DNA of 64,000 nt from Bradyrhizobium stylosanthis. GTDB taxonomy: Bacteria; Pseudomonadota; Alphaproteobacteria; Rhizobiales; Xanthobacteraceae. Positions 1 to 9,516 of this stretch are shown here, in pieces. The notes under the pieces were generated by a model. That model saw only the letters and a list, made by a program, of their open reading frames with translations, was not told the DNA's origin and did no database searches. The stretch's first letter is position 1. Each line of letters begins with the position of its first letter. The stretch lies in contig NZ_LVEM01000007.1 in NCBI RefSeq assembly GCF_001641335.1, forward strand, positions 173,571 to 237,570. Reading direction: 5' to 3'. The position numbers were made by a program, and so were the translations under genes.

Positions 1-1420
1 CGTCGCCCTCGAACAGTTTTTCGTAATGCCCCAGCACGATTTCGAGCTGGCGCAGCAGGTCGCGCGCAAAGGCCTCGCGATCGACGTAGCCGAAGAAGCG
101 CGCAAAGCGCTCGACCGCTTCCTTGTCCTCGGGCAGTGCATGGGTCTGCTCGTCCGCGATCATCTGGAGGCGGTGCTCGACCCGGCGCAGGAATTCGTAG
201 GCGGTGGTGAGCTCGTCGCGAGCGGCAGAGGTGATCCAGTTGCTGGCGGCGAGCACGTCGAGCGCTCTCAGCGTCGGCCGCACCCGTAATTCCGGATGGC
301 GGCCGCCGGCGATGAGCTGCTGGGTCTGCGCGAAGAACTCGATCTCGCGGATGCCGCCGCGGCCGACCTTGACGTTGTGGCCCTCGACCGCGATCTCGCT
401 CTGGCCGCGATAGGTCTGCATCTGCCGCTTCATGTCGTGGACGTCGGCAAGCGCGGCGAAGTCGAGGTGCTTGCGCCAGACGAAGGGCGCGATCTCGGCG
501 AGCAGCGCCTCGCCGGCCTTGGCGTCGCCGGCACAGGCGCGCGCCTTGATCATGGCGGCGCGCTCCCAGGTGCGCCCTTCCCGCTCGTAATAGTTCAGCG
601 CGGCATCACGGGAGATCGCCACCTGCGTCGAGGACGGATCGGGGCGCAGGCGCAGGTCGACGCGGAACACATAGCCGTCATAGGTGCGCTGCTGCAGGAT
701 GCGCGCCATGCCCTGCGTGACCCGGACGAAGAACGGCTGTGGCTCGATATCAGGCGCAAGCGTCGTATTATCAGGGTCGAAGAACACGATGAGGTCGATG
801 TCGCTGGAGTAGTTCAGCTCGCCCGCACCCATCTTGCCCATCGCGAGCACGATCAGGCCGCAGCCCTCTTCCGGGGCCTCGAGGTTGAGCGGGCGGATCT
901 TTCCACGTGCGGCTTCCTGCCGCAGCTGATACTGCAGCGCCGCCTGCACGGAGGAGACCGCGACGTCGGTCAGCGCCGCCGTCACCCGCATCACCGGCCA
1001 GACCCCGCCGATGTCGCACAATGCGGTCAGCAGCGCGGCCTCCGCCTTCATGCGGCGAAGCAGCCGCATCACCTCGGCCTCGTCGGGCGCCGCGAGCACC
1101 GCGTTCCGCGCCTCCGCGATCAGTGCGGCCAGGTGCGCATCCGGATCGCATTCGAGCAGCCGTATCAGGCGCGGCGCATCGGCGCGCGCCAGATCGAACA
1201 GATAGGGCGAGAATTCCGCGATGCCGGCCAGGATGTTCCGCGCGAAGGGATAAGCGAGCAGCGGCTGGAGACGTGCCGATTGCGCCGGCTCGAGCTCGGC
1301 CAGCCAGTTTTCAAAACGGGGTTCGTCGTTTGTGGAAGCGGCAATATGGGGAGCCTCCGCAAAGCGCGCGGCCAGACTCTCACCATGCTTGTCCGCGTTT
1401 CCCGGCGCGGAGTGGTTCAT
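1..1420 (-). CDS. glnE: Glutamine synthetase adenylyltransferase/deadenylase, N-terminal part
   Basis: Bifunctional enzyme that adds AMP to, or removes it from, a tyrosine of glutamine synthetase in response to PII proteins and glutamine, tuning ammonia assimilation in the cytoplasm. The minus-strand frame is open from the ATG at 1420 to the window edge, giving about 473 residues of a protein usually near 950-1000. It holds the first nucleotidyltransferase domain, which does de-adenylylation in this family: ELNYSSDIDLIVFFD is the metal-binding signature, and VGRGGIREIEFFAQ follows. The start codon overlaps the stop of the upstream sensor kinase in an ATGA junction, so translation is probably coupled. 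The C-terminal adenylylating domain lies outside the window. Identity is confident; the end is cut by the window. Confidence 0.95.
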   Translation of the reverse strand, partial: MNHSAPGNADKHGESLAARFAEAPHIAASTNDEPRFENWLAELEPAQSARLQPLLAYPFARNILAGIAEFSPYLFDLARADAPRLIRLLECDPDAHLAALIAEARNAVLAAPDEAEVMRLLRRMKAEAALLTALCDIGGVWPVMRVTAALTDVAVSSVQAALQYQLRQEAARGKIRPLNLEAPEEGCGLIVLAMGKMGAGELNYSSDIDLIVFFDPDNTTLAPDIEPQPFFVRVTQGMARILQQRTYDGYVFRVDLRLRPDPSSTQVAISRDAALNYYEREGRTWERAAMIKARACAGDAKAGEALLAEIAPFVWRKHLDFAALADVHDMKRQMQTYRGQSEIAVEGHNVKVGRGGIREIEFFAQTQQLIAGGRHPELRVRPTLRALDVLAASNWITSAARDELTTAYEFLRRVEHRLQMIADEQTHALPEDKEAVERFARFFGYVDREAFARDLLRQLEIVLGHYEKLFEGD

Positions 1421-2877
1421 GCCACCTTCTGTGGCACATCCGGCATTGGCGGAGCAACCCTGTCGCCTGCGCTCGCGCGCGCCGGCAGTGCCAGCGTAGC
1501 GACGAGGCCGGGATGGGCATCACCCAGCCGCAATTCTCCGCCATGGAGCGTCGCAACTGCGGAGGCGAGGCTGAGGCCGAGGCCGGAGCCCGGTAGCGTG
1601 CGGCTCGCCTCCAGCCGGACGAATCGCTCGACGGCATGCTTGCGGTCGGCCTCGGGGATGCCGGGGCCGCGATCGGTGACGCTGAGCAGCACCTGATCGC
1701 CCTCGCGCCTTGCCTCGATGGTGATCTGCCTCGAGTCCATGCTGACCACGGTTCCCGCGGGCTGCGCAGCCGGCTTGCCGTACTTGATGGCATTCTCGAC
1801 CAGATTGGCGAGCGCCTGGCTGATCAGTTCGCGGTTGCCGTGAACCGGCGTCGGATCGGCCTTCACCTTCAAGGTCATGCCGTCGTCTTCGGCGAGCGGC
1901 TCGTAGAGCTCGTGGATGCCGCCCGCGACATCGGCGGCGTCGAAATCGTCCATGTTGCCGCGGGCCTGTCCGGACTCGGCGCGGGCAATCATCAGCAGCG
2001 CGTTGAAGGTGCGGATCAGGCCGTCGGATTCCTCGATGGTCCGCTCCAGCGCGGCGCGGTAGTCGGCCTCGCAGCCGGATTTCGCCAGCGCCTCCTCGGC
2101 CCGGTTGCGCAGGCGCGTCAGCGGCGTCTTGAGGTCGTGGGCGATGTTGTCGGAGACCTCCTTCAGCCCCGCCATCAGCGCCTCGATCCGCTCCAGCATG
2201 GCGTTGAGGTTTTCGGCCAGACGGTCGAGCTCGTCGCCGCTGCGGCCGACGGGCAGGCGGCCGCTGAGATCGCCGGTCATGATGCGCTGGGCGGTGCCGG
2301 TCATCGCGTCGATGCGCCTCAGCACCCTGCGCGCGACGAAGATGCCGCCGCCGAGGCCGAGCACCACGACGATCAGGACCGACCATTGCGCCGCCTTGGC
2401 GACGATGCTGAACAGGCGCCGACGCTCGGCGAGGTCGCGGCCGATCAGGAGACGGAAGCCGTTTTCGAGCTCGGTGACGCGTACCAGGGCACGATGATCG
2501 CGGTCATCGGTATCCTCGATCCGCCGGTAGGCGGTCTCGGACCAGCCGCGCGTCGCCATCACGCCGGGCGCGAGCGAGCCGACATTGCCGGCGATCGCCT
2601 GCCCGGTCGGCGTGGTCACGAGATAGAGGTTGGCGCCCGGCCGCAACGCGCGGTACTCGATCGCGAGCACCAGGCCGCGCAAGCCGCGCCTGTCGTAGAG
2701 ATCGTTGATCTCCGAGGTCTCGGCATTCACCGTCTGCGTGATTTCCTCGGTGATCAGCCGCCGCGTGTTCCAGGCGAAATAGCCGAGCAGCGAGGCCGCG
2801 AACATCGCGAACAGCAGCAAATAGACCAGCGTCAGCCGGAACGCCGTGGTGCGGACGAGTTTACCGAATGCCGTCAC
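1417..2877 (-). CDS. Two-component sensor histidine kinase, HAMP type
   Basis: Inner-membrane sensor kinase of 486 residues. There is a membrane segment near residues 12-32, a periplasmic sensor region of about 130 residues and a second membrane segment near 165-185. A HAMP linker follows, then the dimerisation/phospho-acceptor domain with IAHDLKTPLTRLRNR (His near 247). The ATP-binding domain shows NLVENAIKYG (N box), DRGPGIPE (G1) and GSGLGLSLA (G2). It lies directly downstream of its response regulator, whose 3' end it overlaps by 17 bp, and it abuts glnE by ATGA, so the three probably form one transcript. The periplasmic domain has no recognisable ligand signature; envelope stress is a guess from the nearby degP gene. 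Confidence 0.92.
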   Translation of the reverse strand: MTAFGKLVRTTAFRLTLVYLLLFAMFAASLLGYFAWNTRRLITEEITQTVNAETSEINDLYDRRGLRGLVLAIEYRALRPGANLYLVTTPTGQAIAGNVGSLAPGVMATRGWSETAYRRIEDTDDRDHRALVRVTELENGFRLLIGRDLAERRRLFSIVAKAAQWSVLIVVVLGLGGGIFVARRVLRRIDAMTGTAQRIMTGDLSGRLPVGRSGDELDRLAENLNAMLERIEALMAGLKEVSDNIAHDLKTPLTRLRNRAEEALAKSGCEADYRAALERTIEESDGLIRTFNALLMIARAESGQARGNMDDFDAADVAGGIHELYEPLAEDDGMTLKVKADPTPVHGNRELISQALANLVENAIKYGKPAAQPAGTVVSMDSRQITIEARREGDQVLLSVTDRGPGIPEADRKHAVERFVRLEASRTLPGSGLGLSLASAVATLHGGELRLGDAHPGLVATLALPARASAGDRVAPPMPDVPQKVA

Positions 2878-3541
2878 GGATCATGTACCCGGCGCCGCGG
2901 ATCGTGTGCAGCAGCGGCCGCTCAAAACCCTTGTCGATCTTGGAGCGCAGCCGCGAAATGTGCACGTCGATCACGTTGGTCTGCGGATCGAAATGGTAGT
3001 CCCAGACGTTCTCCAGCAGCATGGTGCGCGTCACCACCTGACCGGCATGCTTCATGAGATATTCGAGCAGGCGGAATTCGCGTGGCTGCAAGGTCAGCTC
3101 GTCCTTGCCGCGGGCGACGCGATGGGACAGCCGGTCGAGTTCGAGATCGCCGACGCGGTAGAGGGTATCCTCGGCAGGTCCGCCGCGGCGGCGCGACAGC
3201 ACCTCGACGCGGGCGAGCAGCTCGGCGAAGGAATAGGGCTTCGGCAGGTAGTCGTCGCCGCCGGCGCGCAGGCCCTTGATGCGGTCGTCGACCTGGCCGA
3301 GCGCAGAGAGGATCAGCACCGGCGTGGTGTTGTCCTGGTCGCGCAGCGCGCCGATCAGCGACAGGCCGTCGCGCTTGGGCAGCATGCGGTCGACCACCAG
3401 CACGTCGTATTCGCCGTTCTCGGCCATGGCGAGGCCCTCCTCGCCGTCGGCGGCGTGGTCGGCAATGTGTCCGACCTCGCGAAACGCCTTCACGAGATAG
3501 TCGGCGGATTCGCGGTCGTCTTCAATGATGAGGAGGCGCAT
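2861..3541 (-). CDS. OmpR-family response regulator
   Basis: DNA-binding response regulator of 226 residues and the probable partner of the kinase that overlaps its 3' end. The receiver spans about residues 1-115: acidic pocket D8-D9, phospho-acceptor D51 in VVDRMLP, and conserved Lys in LPKPYSF. A winged-helix Trans_reg_C domain follows (LEYLMKHAGQVVTRTMLLENVW, then VIDVHISRLRSKID and HTIRGAGYM). I chose the ATG at 3541 because MRLLIIEDD is the normal N-terminus of the family. A TTG 30 bp upstream is in frame but would add a non-family extension. It probably controls the RR-HK-glnE transcript and unknown envelope genes. Confidence 0.92.
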   Translation of the reverse strand: MRLLIIEDDRESADYLVKAFREVGHIADHAADGEEGLAMAENGEYDVLVVDRMLPKRDGLSLIGALRDQDNTTPVLILSALGQVDDRIKGLRAGGDDYLPKPYSFAELLARVEVLSRRRGGPAEDTLYRVGDLELDRLSHRVARGKDELTLQPREFRLLEYLMKHAGQVVTRTMLLENVWDYHFDPQTNVIDVHISRLRSKIDKGFERPLLHTIRGAGYMIRDGIR

Positions 3542-3635
3542 CGTGCGTTCGGCGGCGGTCAAGGAGGTCAACCTTCTCTAAACATGGCGCGAGCGGCAAT
3601 CGCATGCAAGCCGAGGGCGAGAGTGTCGAAGCGAG

Positions 3636-3674
3636 AAAAAGGCGGGCGGTGAAGCTGGGGGGACCTCACCGCCC
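3636..3674 (-). terminator. Intrinsic terminator downstream of the DegP-like gene
   Basis: A perfect 9-bp stem (GGGCGGTGA at 3644-3652 with TCACCGCCC at 3666-3674, 13-nt loop) is followed on the minus strand by GCCTTTTT (A-tract at 3636-3640 on plus). This is the layout of a Rho-independent terminator and would separate degP from the downstream response regulator. The rest of the 273-bp gap holds a weaker 7-bp inverted repeat (3679-3685 with 3708-3714) and no convincing gene. Confidence 0.75.
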
Positions 3675-3814
3675 TAGGCCTTCCGACGGAGGGGGGCGTA
3701 TTTCCACCGGAAGGTAGGCTGGGGAAGCGAACGTTACGCTGCTCCCCCGAAGGGCGCCGGCGGCGGGGGCGACTGATGCCGGCGGCACCCTTCATTTCGT
3801 AAGCCTCCTGAGGC

Positions 3815-5395
3815 TTACCCCTTGGCGAGGGGGATCGCGACGAAGCGCGACTGGCCGCCGCTCTTCACGCGCATCAGGACGCTGTTCTTGTTGTCGGTCC
3901 GCGCCGCGTTGATGGCGTCACGGACTTCGCCGGCGGTGGCCACGCTCTTGCCGCCGACCTCGAGGATCACATCGCCTTCCTTGAAGCCGCGTTCGGCCGC
4001 GGCGCTCTTCGGATCGACTTCGGTGACCACGACGCCTTCCTTGCCGGCGCCGGCCACGGAATTCGCGGGCGCAACCGTCATGCCGAGCTTCGGCACGTCG
4101 GTGCCCTTGCTGGCACCCTTGCCGCTGTCCTTGTCGAGGTCGGCCTTGGCCTCGACCGTGTTCGGCAGCTGGCCGAGGGTGAGGTTCACGACCTTGTCCG
4201 CGCCCTTGTGCAGCACGTTCAGCTTCACGGTCGCACCGGGCGCCATGCCGCCGATGGTGCGGGCGAGCTCACGGGCGTCCTTGACCGATTCGCCGTTGAC
4301 CGCGGTGATCACGTCGCCGGATTCGATGCCGGCCTTCGCTGCCGGACCGTTTGCCTGCGGCTCCGCCACCAGCGCGCCTTCGGCCTTCTTCATGCCGAGG
4401 CTGTCGGCGATGTCGGAGGTGACGGGCTGGATCTGCACGCCGATCCAGCCGCGGCTGACCGAGCCCTTGTCCTTGAGCTGGGCCACCACGCTCTTCACGG
4501 TGTTCGCCGGGATCGAGAACGCGATGCCGACGCTGCCGCCGGAGGGCGAGTAGATCGCGGTGTTGACGCCCATCACCTCGCCATTGGTGTCGAACGCCGG
4601 ACCGCCGGAATTGCCCTTGTTCACGGGCGCGTCGATCTGGATGAAATCGTCATAGGGGCCGTTGCCGATATCGCGGCCGCTGGCCGAGACGATGCCCGCG
4701 GTCACGGTGCCGCCCAAACCGAAGGGATTGCCGACCGCGAGCACCCAGTCGCCGATCCGCGGCTTGCTGTCCGCGAGCTTGGCGAACGGGAAGTTCGAGC
4801 CGCCCTCGACCTTGATCAGGGCGAGGTCGGTCCGCTGGTCGGTGCCGATCACCTTGGCGCTGTAGGTCTTGCCGTCGTCGGTGGTGACCTCGACCTTGTC
4901 GGCGCCGTCGACCACGTGGTTGTTGGTCACGGCGTAGCCGTCAGCCGAGATGAAGAAGCCGGAGCCCTGGCCCTGCACGACGCGGCCGCGACCACCGCCC
5001 TTCAGGCCGGGAACGCCATCCGGACCGCCGAAGCGGCGGAAGAAGCGCTCCATCGGCGAGCCCGGCTGGAACGGCGACTGAGCATCGTCGCCATCGTCGT
5101 TGCTCGCGGTCTTCTCCTTGATGTTGACCTTGACCGAGATCACCGACGGCTTCACGCGCTCAACGATGTCGGCGAAACCGACCGGACGTTCGACCTTGCG
5201 GACCTCGTTGTTGACCTGCGCATGCGCCGGGCTCGAAATCAGGTCGGCCGGCGACATCGACGGGCCAAAGCCGTAGACGGCGGCACCGAGACCGGCGACG
5301 ACCGAGGCCATCAGCGCGAGCCTGCGCGCCGAGAACACCGACCGGCGCTGCTGCCGGTAGGACGGGAGGTTCGAGAGGTCGATACGGTCGTTCAT
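3815..5395 (-). CDS. degP: DegP/HtrA-family periplasmic serine protease (Do type)
   Basis: ATP-independent protease/chaperone that degrades misfolded envelope proteins. It has 526 residues; an N-terminal basic stretch and hydrophobic segment (about residues 26-45) followed by SSPAHAQ act as a signal peptide or anchor. The trypsin-like domain carries the triad: His in VTNNHVVDG (near 160), Asp in QRTDLALIKV (near 190) and Ser in NKGNSGGPAFD (near 262). Two PDZ domains follow (about 305-395 and 425-520), as in DegP/DegQ/MucD proteins. The gene is monocistronic, with a terminator downstream. A short inverted repeat, TAAGCCT/AGGCTTA (3800-3817), overlaps the stop codon. The family is certain; the exact paralogue (degP, degQ or mucD-like) is not. 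Confidence 0.93.
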   Translation of the reverse strand: MNDRIDLSNLPSYRQQRRSVFSARRLALMASVVAGLGAAVYGFGPSMSPADLISSPAHAQVNNEVRKVERPVGFADIVERVKPSVISVKVNIKEKTASNDDGDDAQSPFQPGSPMERFFRRFGGPDGVPGLKGGGRGRVVQGQGSGFFISADGYAVTNNHVVDGADKVEVTTDDGKTYSAKVIGTDQRTDLALIKVEGGSNFPFAKLADSKPRIGDWVLAVGNPFGLGGTVTAGIVSASGRDIGNGPYDDFIQIDAPVNKGNSGGPAFDTNGEVMGVNTAIYSPSGGSVGIAFSIPANTVKSVVAQLKDKGSVSRGWIGVQIQPVTSDIADSLGMKKAEGALVAEPQANGPAAKAGIESGDVITAVNGESVKDARELARTIGGMAPGATVKLNVLHKGADKVVNLTLGQLPNTVEAKADLDKDSGKGASKGTDVPKLGMTVAPANSVAGAGKEGVVVTEVDPKSAAAERGFKEGDVILEVGGKSVATAGEVRDAINAARTDNKNSVLMRVKSGGQSRFVAIPLAKG

Positions 5396-5596
5396 GCAGA
5401 AATCTCCAGGGCCCTAGAATTCATTTCGGCGCCGGATGACGGCACCTTCCGGAGCTGAAGATGGGGACTCCCGCCTTACCGCGCGCTGGCGGCGGGGTTA
5501 AACTTTTGTAATGATGGCGCGGCTCTACTGCGGCAGTTTAGCGCAGGCCGAAAGTCTTGGTCTTACAGGAACTTAGTCGGGTTCCGGTGCCCAGCC

Positions 5597-6940
5597 TCAG
5601 CTGGCCCTGACGCTGACGATGAACTCGTCCACTTCGCGCTTCAGGGTCTCGGCCTGCCGCGACAGATCGACGGCGGAATCCCGGGCTTCAGCCGCCATGC
5701 GGCCGGTCTCCGCCGAGGTCGAGGTGATCTGGGCGATGTGATTGGAGACGTCGAGTGTTCCGTGGGCGGCGTCCTGCGCGCTGCGGGTGATGTCCTGCGT
5801 GGCGTTGCGCTGCTGGGCGGTGTCGACCTCGATGCCCGACATGATCGACGAGATCTCCGACAGCGTCTTCGAGATGCCGTCGATCGCGCCGCGCGTCTCC
5901 GCGGTGATGCCCTGGATGCTGGCGACATGGGAGGTGATCTCCTCCGTCGCCTTGCTGGTCTGGTGCGCCAGGTTCTTCACCTCGGAAGCGACCACGGCAA
6001 AGCCCTTGCCGGCCTCGCCGGCCCGCGCCGCCTCGATGGTGGCGTTGAGCGCCAGCAGATTGGTCTGCGAGGCGATCGCCTGCACGAGCTGCACGACCTC
6101 GCCGATCTTGTCGGCAGCGTCCGACAGCGTGTGGATGGTGTCGCGGCTCTTTTCGGCCTGCGACGCCGCGCCCTCGGCGCGCTGGGTCGCATCGGTGACG
6201 CGGCGGCTGATCGTGCCGATCGAGTTGGTCATCTCCTCGGCCGAGCCCGCGACCGTCTGGACGCTCGCGCTGGCCTGGCTCGCGCCGCTTGCCACCGCAT
6301 TGGCCTTGGTGCTGGTCTCGTTGGCCGTCCGCGACAACGTCTCGGCGTTGCGCTTGAGGTGCACGGCCGACGAGGCCACGCTGTCCACGACGCTGGCGAC
6401 GAGATCGTTGAAGCGCTTGATCCGATCGTCGAGAAATTTCGAACGCTCGGCCTGGTGCTGCGCCTCGTGCAATTGCTGCTCGGTGAGGCGGCGGCGCTCG
6501 AGGCCATTGGTCTTGAACACCTCGAGCGCGCCGGCGAGCAGGCCGATCTCGTTGGTGCCGCCGAGCCCGGGCACCGGAGTCTCGAATTTCTGGTCGGCGA
6601 CCTCGCGCATCGCATGCACGATCGCCGCAAGCGGCGTGAGGATGCCGTTGCGGACCGCGAAGAAGGTGGTGAGGCAGATCGCGACGGCGACGACCGCGAT
6701 CACGCCGCAGGCGACCAGGAACCAGGAGAACGCCGTCTGCGCCTGCTGGTAGATCAGCATCGCGTGGTCGCGCGCCGGGCCGCTGAGCGCGGCGAAGTCC
6801 GACGACAGGCTGGTGATCTCGTTGTTGAGATAGAGCACCGCGACGAAGCCGGTGCCGCCGCCGATGCCGAGCAGGAACAATAATGCAGCGACGACGGCGC
6901 CGACCAGGAAGCGGATCGTCAAATTGCTGTTCGCGAACAT
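5597..6940 (-). CDS. Methyl-accepting chemotaxis protein with minimal periplasmic loop
   Basis: Chemoreceptor of 447 residues that signals to CheA/CheW arrays at the inner membrane. There are membrane segments near residues 9-33 and 72-94, separated by only about 40 residues, too short for a normal ligand-binding domain. A HAMP domain (about 95-150) leads to a long coiled-coil signalling domain with the conserved hairpin tip QTNLLALNATIEAARAGE and GFAVVASEVKNLA near residues 300-335. No CheR-docking pentapeptide is visible at the C-terminus (it ends VSVRAS). The short loop suggests it senses membrane or cytoplasmic conditions, or works with a partner. It stands alone, with no che genes in the window. 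Confidence 0.93.
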   Translation of the reverse strand: MFANSNLTIRFLVGAVVAALLFLLGIGGGTGFVAVLYLNNEITSLSSDFAALSGPARDHAMLIYQQAQTAFSWFLVACGVIAVVAVAICLTTFFAVRNGILTPLAAIVHAMREVADQKFETPVPGLGGTNEIGLLAGALEVFKTNGLERRRLTEQQLHEAQHQAERSKFLDDRIKRFNDLVASVVDSVASSAVHLKRNAETLSRTANETSTKANAVASGASQASASVQTVAGSAEEMTNSIGTISRRVTDATQRAEGAASQAEKSRDTIHTLSDAADKIGEVVQLVQAIASQTNLLALNATIEAARAGEAGKGFAVVASEVKNLAHQTSKATEEITSHVASIQGITAETRGAIDGISKTLSEISSIMSGIEVDTAQQRNATQDITRSAQDAAHGTLDVSNHIAQITSTSAETGRMAAEARDSAVDLSRQAETLKREVDEFIVSVRAS

Positions 6941-7026
6941 CTCGGGGACTCAGAGGCTGGAATCGAATCTCGCGACAAGCTTCCAGACAAAGGTCAATAG
7001 AGGATGAAACACGCGGCTCCCGACAG

Positions 7027-7046
7027 CCTACGTATCATTACGTAGG
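7027..7046 (-). terminator. Hairpin immediately after ccmH stop codon
   Basis: CCTACGTA (7027-7034) and TACGTAGG (7039-7046) form a perfect 8-bp stem with a 4-nt loop, starting one base after the ccmH stop codon on the minus strand. There is no T-tract after it, so it may be a Rho-dependent end or an mRNA 3' stabiliser. The gap between ccmH and the chemoreceptor gene holds nothing else. Confidence 0.4.
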
Positions 7047-7529
7047 TCAGGACGACTTCGCCTCGTCGGACATCAAGGCGGCGAGCCGCGCCTCTTCCTC
7101 CGCAGTGAGCGGCGGCGCCGGTGCATCTGCACCGGTCTTCGCGCGACGGCGGATTTGCAGCCAGAGCGCCAGGCCGCCGCCGAGGAGCAGCAACGGCGCG
7201 AGCAGCCACAGCAGCAAGGTCTGCCGCTCGAAGCGCGGCTTGAGCAGCACGAACTCGCCATAGCGCGCGACCAGGAAGTCGAGCACCTGCGAATTGCTGT
7301 CGCCCGCCGCGATGCGCTCGCGCACCAGGAGCCGCAGGTCGCGCGCCAGCGGCGCATCGGAATCGTCGATCGACTGGTTCTGGCAGACCATGCAGCGCAG
7401 CTCGCGCGACAATTCGCGCGCGCGCGCTTCCCTGGCGGGGTCCGACATGATCTCGTCGGGCTGCACCGCGTGGGCCGCGGGCAACGCCAGCAGCATCAGG
7501 AGGGCGAACGCGGCCATCATCCGGCACAT
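7047..7529 (-). CDS. ccmH: Cytochrome c maturation protein CcmH (CycL)
   Basis: Membrane-anchored periplasmic thiol protein that reduces apocytochrome c cysteines and, with CcmF and CcmI, forms the haem ligation complex. It has 160 residues: a signal peptide (about residues 1-21, cleavage near AHA), the RCMVCQNQS redox motif matching the family signature RCxxCQ near residue 46, and a single membrane anchor near 103-125 (LLLWLLAPLLLLGGGLAL). A short cytoplasmic tail ends the protein. The start lies 4 bp after the ccmF stop, so it is the last gene of the ccmI-E-F-H operon. Its length matches rhizobial CycL. Confidence 0.95.
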   Translation of the reverse strand: MCRMMAAFALLMLLALPAAHAVQPDEIMSDPAREARARELSRELRCMVCQNQSIDDSDAPLARDLRLLVRERIAAGDSNSQVLDFLVARYGEFVLLKPRFERQTLLLWLLAPLLLLGGGLALWLQIRRRAKTGADAPAPPLTAEEEARLAALMSDEAKSS

Positions 7530-7533
7530 CGGA

Positions 7534-9516
7534 TCACTCCGCCGGCTGCAGGCGCTGCTTGGCCCGCGCCGGCTTCGGCGCGCCGACCCGCAGCCGCCGG
7601 TCGGACAGCGACAGCATGCCGCCGAACGCCATCAGCACCGGTCCCCACCAGATCAGCAGCACCAAGGGCTTGTGATAGATGCGCACGGCAATGGCGCCGT
7701 CGGCATTGGCATCGCCCAGCGAGATGTAGAGCTGGCTCGCACCGCGCGTCAGCAGCGCGGCCTCCGTGGTCGAGGAGCCGCGCGTGGTGAAGCTGCGCTT
7801 GGACGGCGTCATGACGCTGATGGCCTCGCCGTCACGGCTGATCTTGAACTCCGCGATCATCTCGCGGTAGTTCGGGCCCTGGCGTTGGAACAGGCCGTCG
7901 AGCTTGACGTCGTAGCCGGCGATGTGGGCGACGTCGTTCTGCTTCATCGTCGCGATGTGCTCGCTGTTCCAGGTGGTCTCGCAGACGATGCCGATCAGCG
8001 CGACGCCGAGCCCGGCATGCGCGAACGCGGTGCCCCAGGCTGAGCGCGGCAGGCCGCGGGCGCGGTGCAGTGCCGTCGCGAACGGCACCCGCACCAGCCC
8101 GGTCCGCTCGACGATGTCGGTGATCGCACCGGCGATGACGAAAACCCCAAGCCCGATCGCGAGCGGCGCCAGCGTGGCGCCGCCGCTCGCCCAGCCCCAG
8201 GCAATGGCGATGGCGACGAGCCCGGCAACGCCGGCGGCGAGCAGGCGCTGCATCACGCCGAGCAGATCGCCGCGCTTCCACGCCAGCATCGGTCCGAACG
8301 GCACCGCGAGCAGCAGCAGCGCGAACAGCGGCGCGAAGGTGAGGTTGTAGAAGGGCGCGCCGACCGACATCTTGAAATCGGCGAGCATCTCCATCGCCAG
8401 CGGATAGAGCGTGCCGAACAGCACCACCGCGCAGGCGACCGTCAGCAGCAGATTGTTCAGCACCAGCGCGCCCTCGCGCGAGATCGGCGCGAACAGGCCG
8501 CCCTGCTTCAGCGAGGTCGCGCGGCCCGCGAACAGCGACAGGCTGCCGCCGATGAACAGGCACAGGATCAGCAGGATGAACACGCCGCGGGTCGGATCGG
8601 TGGCGAAAGCGTGCACCGAGGTGATGACGCCGGAGCGCACCAGGAAGGTGCCGAGCAGCGACAGCGAGAAGGTCAGGATCGACAGAAGAATGGTCCAGAC
8701 CTTCAGCGCGTTGCGCTTCTCCATCACCAGCGCCGAATGCAGCAGCGCGGTGCCGGCGAGCCACGGCATCAGCGAGGCGTTCTCGACCGGATCCCAGAAC
8801 CACCAGCCGCCCCAGCCGAGCTCGTAGTAGGCCCAGTAGGAGCCCATCGCGATACCGAGCGTCAGGAAGATCCAGGCCACCAGCGTCCACGGCCGCACCC
8901 AGCGCGCCCAGGCCGCGTCGATCCGCCCTTCCATCAGCGCGGCGATGGCGAAGGAGAACGAGATCGAGAAGCCGACATAGCCGAGATAAAGCATCGGCGG
9001 ATGCACGGCGAGGCCGATGTCCTGCAGCACCGGATTGAGATCGCGTCCCTCGATCGGCGGATTGGCAATACGCAGGAACGGGTTCGAGGTCACGAGGATG
9101 AAGAGGTAGAAGGCACTGGCGATCCAGGCCTGCACCGCCAGCACATGCGCGCGCAGCGACAGCGGCAGGTTATTGCCGAATGCGGCGACGAGGCCACCGA
9201 ACAGCGCGAGGATCGACACCCACAGCAGCATCGAGCCTTCGTGGTTCCCCCACACGCCGGTGATCTTGTAGAGCAGCGGCTTCATCGAATGGGAATTCTC
9301 GTAGACATTGGCGACCGAGAAGTCCGAATTGACGTGCAGCATCACCAGCGCGAGGAACGAGGCGCCGACGAACAGGAGCTGCGCCAGCGCGGTGGAGCGC
9401 GCCACGTTCATCAGCGCGGCATCGGCGAGGCGCGCGCCGATCAACGGCACGATGGACTGGATGAGTGCCAGCCCAAGCGCCAGCACCAGCGCGTAATGTC
9501 CGGATTCTGCGATCAC
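7534..9516 (-). CDS. ccmF: Cytochrome c maturation haem lyase subunit CcmF (CycK)
   Basis: Large polytopic inner-membrane protein (660 residues, about 15 hydrophobic segments) that receives haem from holo-CcmE and attaches it to apocytochrome c. The tryptophan-rich haem-binding WWD motif is present as WGGWWFWDPVENAS near residues 234-247. Conserved periplasmic histidine contexts are also visible (GNHEGS near 92, VHPPMLYLGY near 173, and LVRSGVITSVHAF near 295). The start codon overlaps the ccmE stop (ATGA at 9513-9516), and the next gene ccmH starts 4 bp after its stop. The C-terminal region shows the CcmF-specific beta-rich segment. Length and motifs are typical. Confidence 0.97.
   Translation of the reverse strand: MIAESGHYALVLALGLALIQSIVPLIGARLADAALMNVARSTALAQLLFVGASFLALVMLHVNSDFSVANVYENSHSMKPLLYKITGVWGNHEGSMLLWVSILALFGGLVAAFGNNLPLSLRAHVLAVQAWIASAFYLFILVTSNPFLRIANPPIEGRDLNPVLQDIGLAVHPPMLYLGYVGFSISFSFAIAALMEGRIDAAWARWVRPWTLVAWIFLTLGIAMGSYWAYYELGWGGWWFWDPVENASLMPWLAGTALLHSALVMEKRNALKVWTILLSILTFSLSLLGTFLVRSGVITSVHAFATDPTRGVFILLILCLFIGGSLSLFAGRATSLKQGGLFAPISREGALVLNNLLLTVACAVVLFGTLYPLAMEMLADFKMSVGAPFYNLTFAPLFALLLLAVPFGPMLAWKRGDLLGVMQRLLAAGVAGLVAIAIAWGWASGGATLAPLAIGLGVFVIAGAITDIVERTGLVRVPFATALHRARGLPRSAWGTAFAHAGLGVALIGIVCETTWNSEHIATMKQNDVAHIAGYDVKLDGLFQRQGPNYREMIAEFKISRDGEAISVMTPSKRSFTTRGSSTTEAALLTRGASQLYISLGDANADGAIAVRIYHKPLVLLIWWGPVLMAFGGMLSLSDRRLRVGAPKPARAKQRLQPAE

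Noticed and set aside
296..1696. A 466-codon plus-strand frame
   Set aside because: Antisense to glnE and the sensor kinase, both of which show family motifs on the minus strand.
3568..3795. 75-codon minus-strand frame between degP and the response regulator
   Set aside because: It runs through a probable intrinsic terminator, has an Arg/Pro-rich unstructured composition and no good ribosome binding site.
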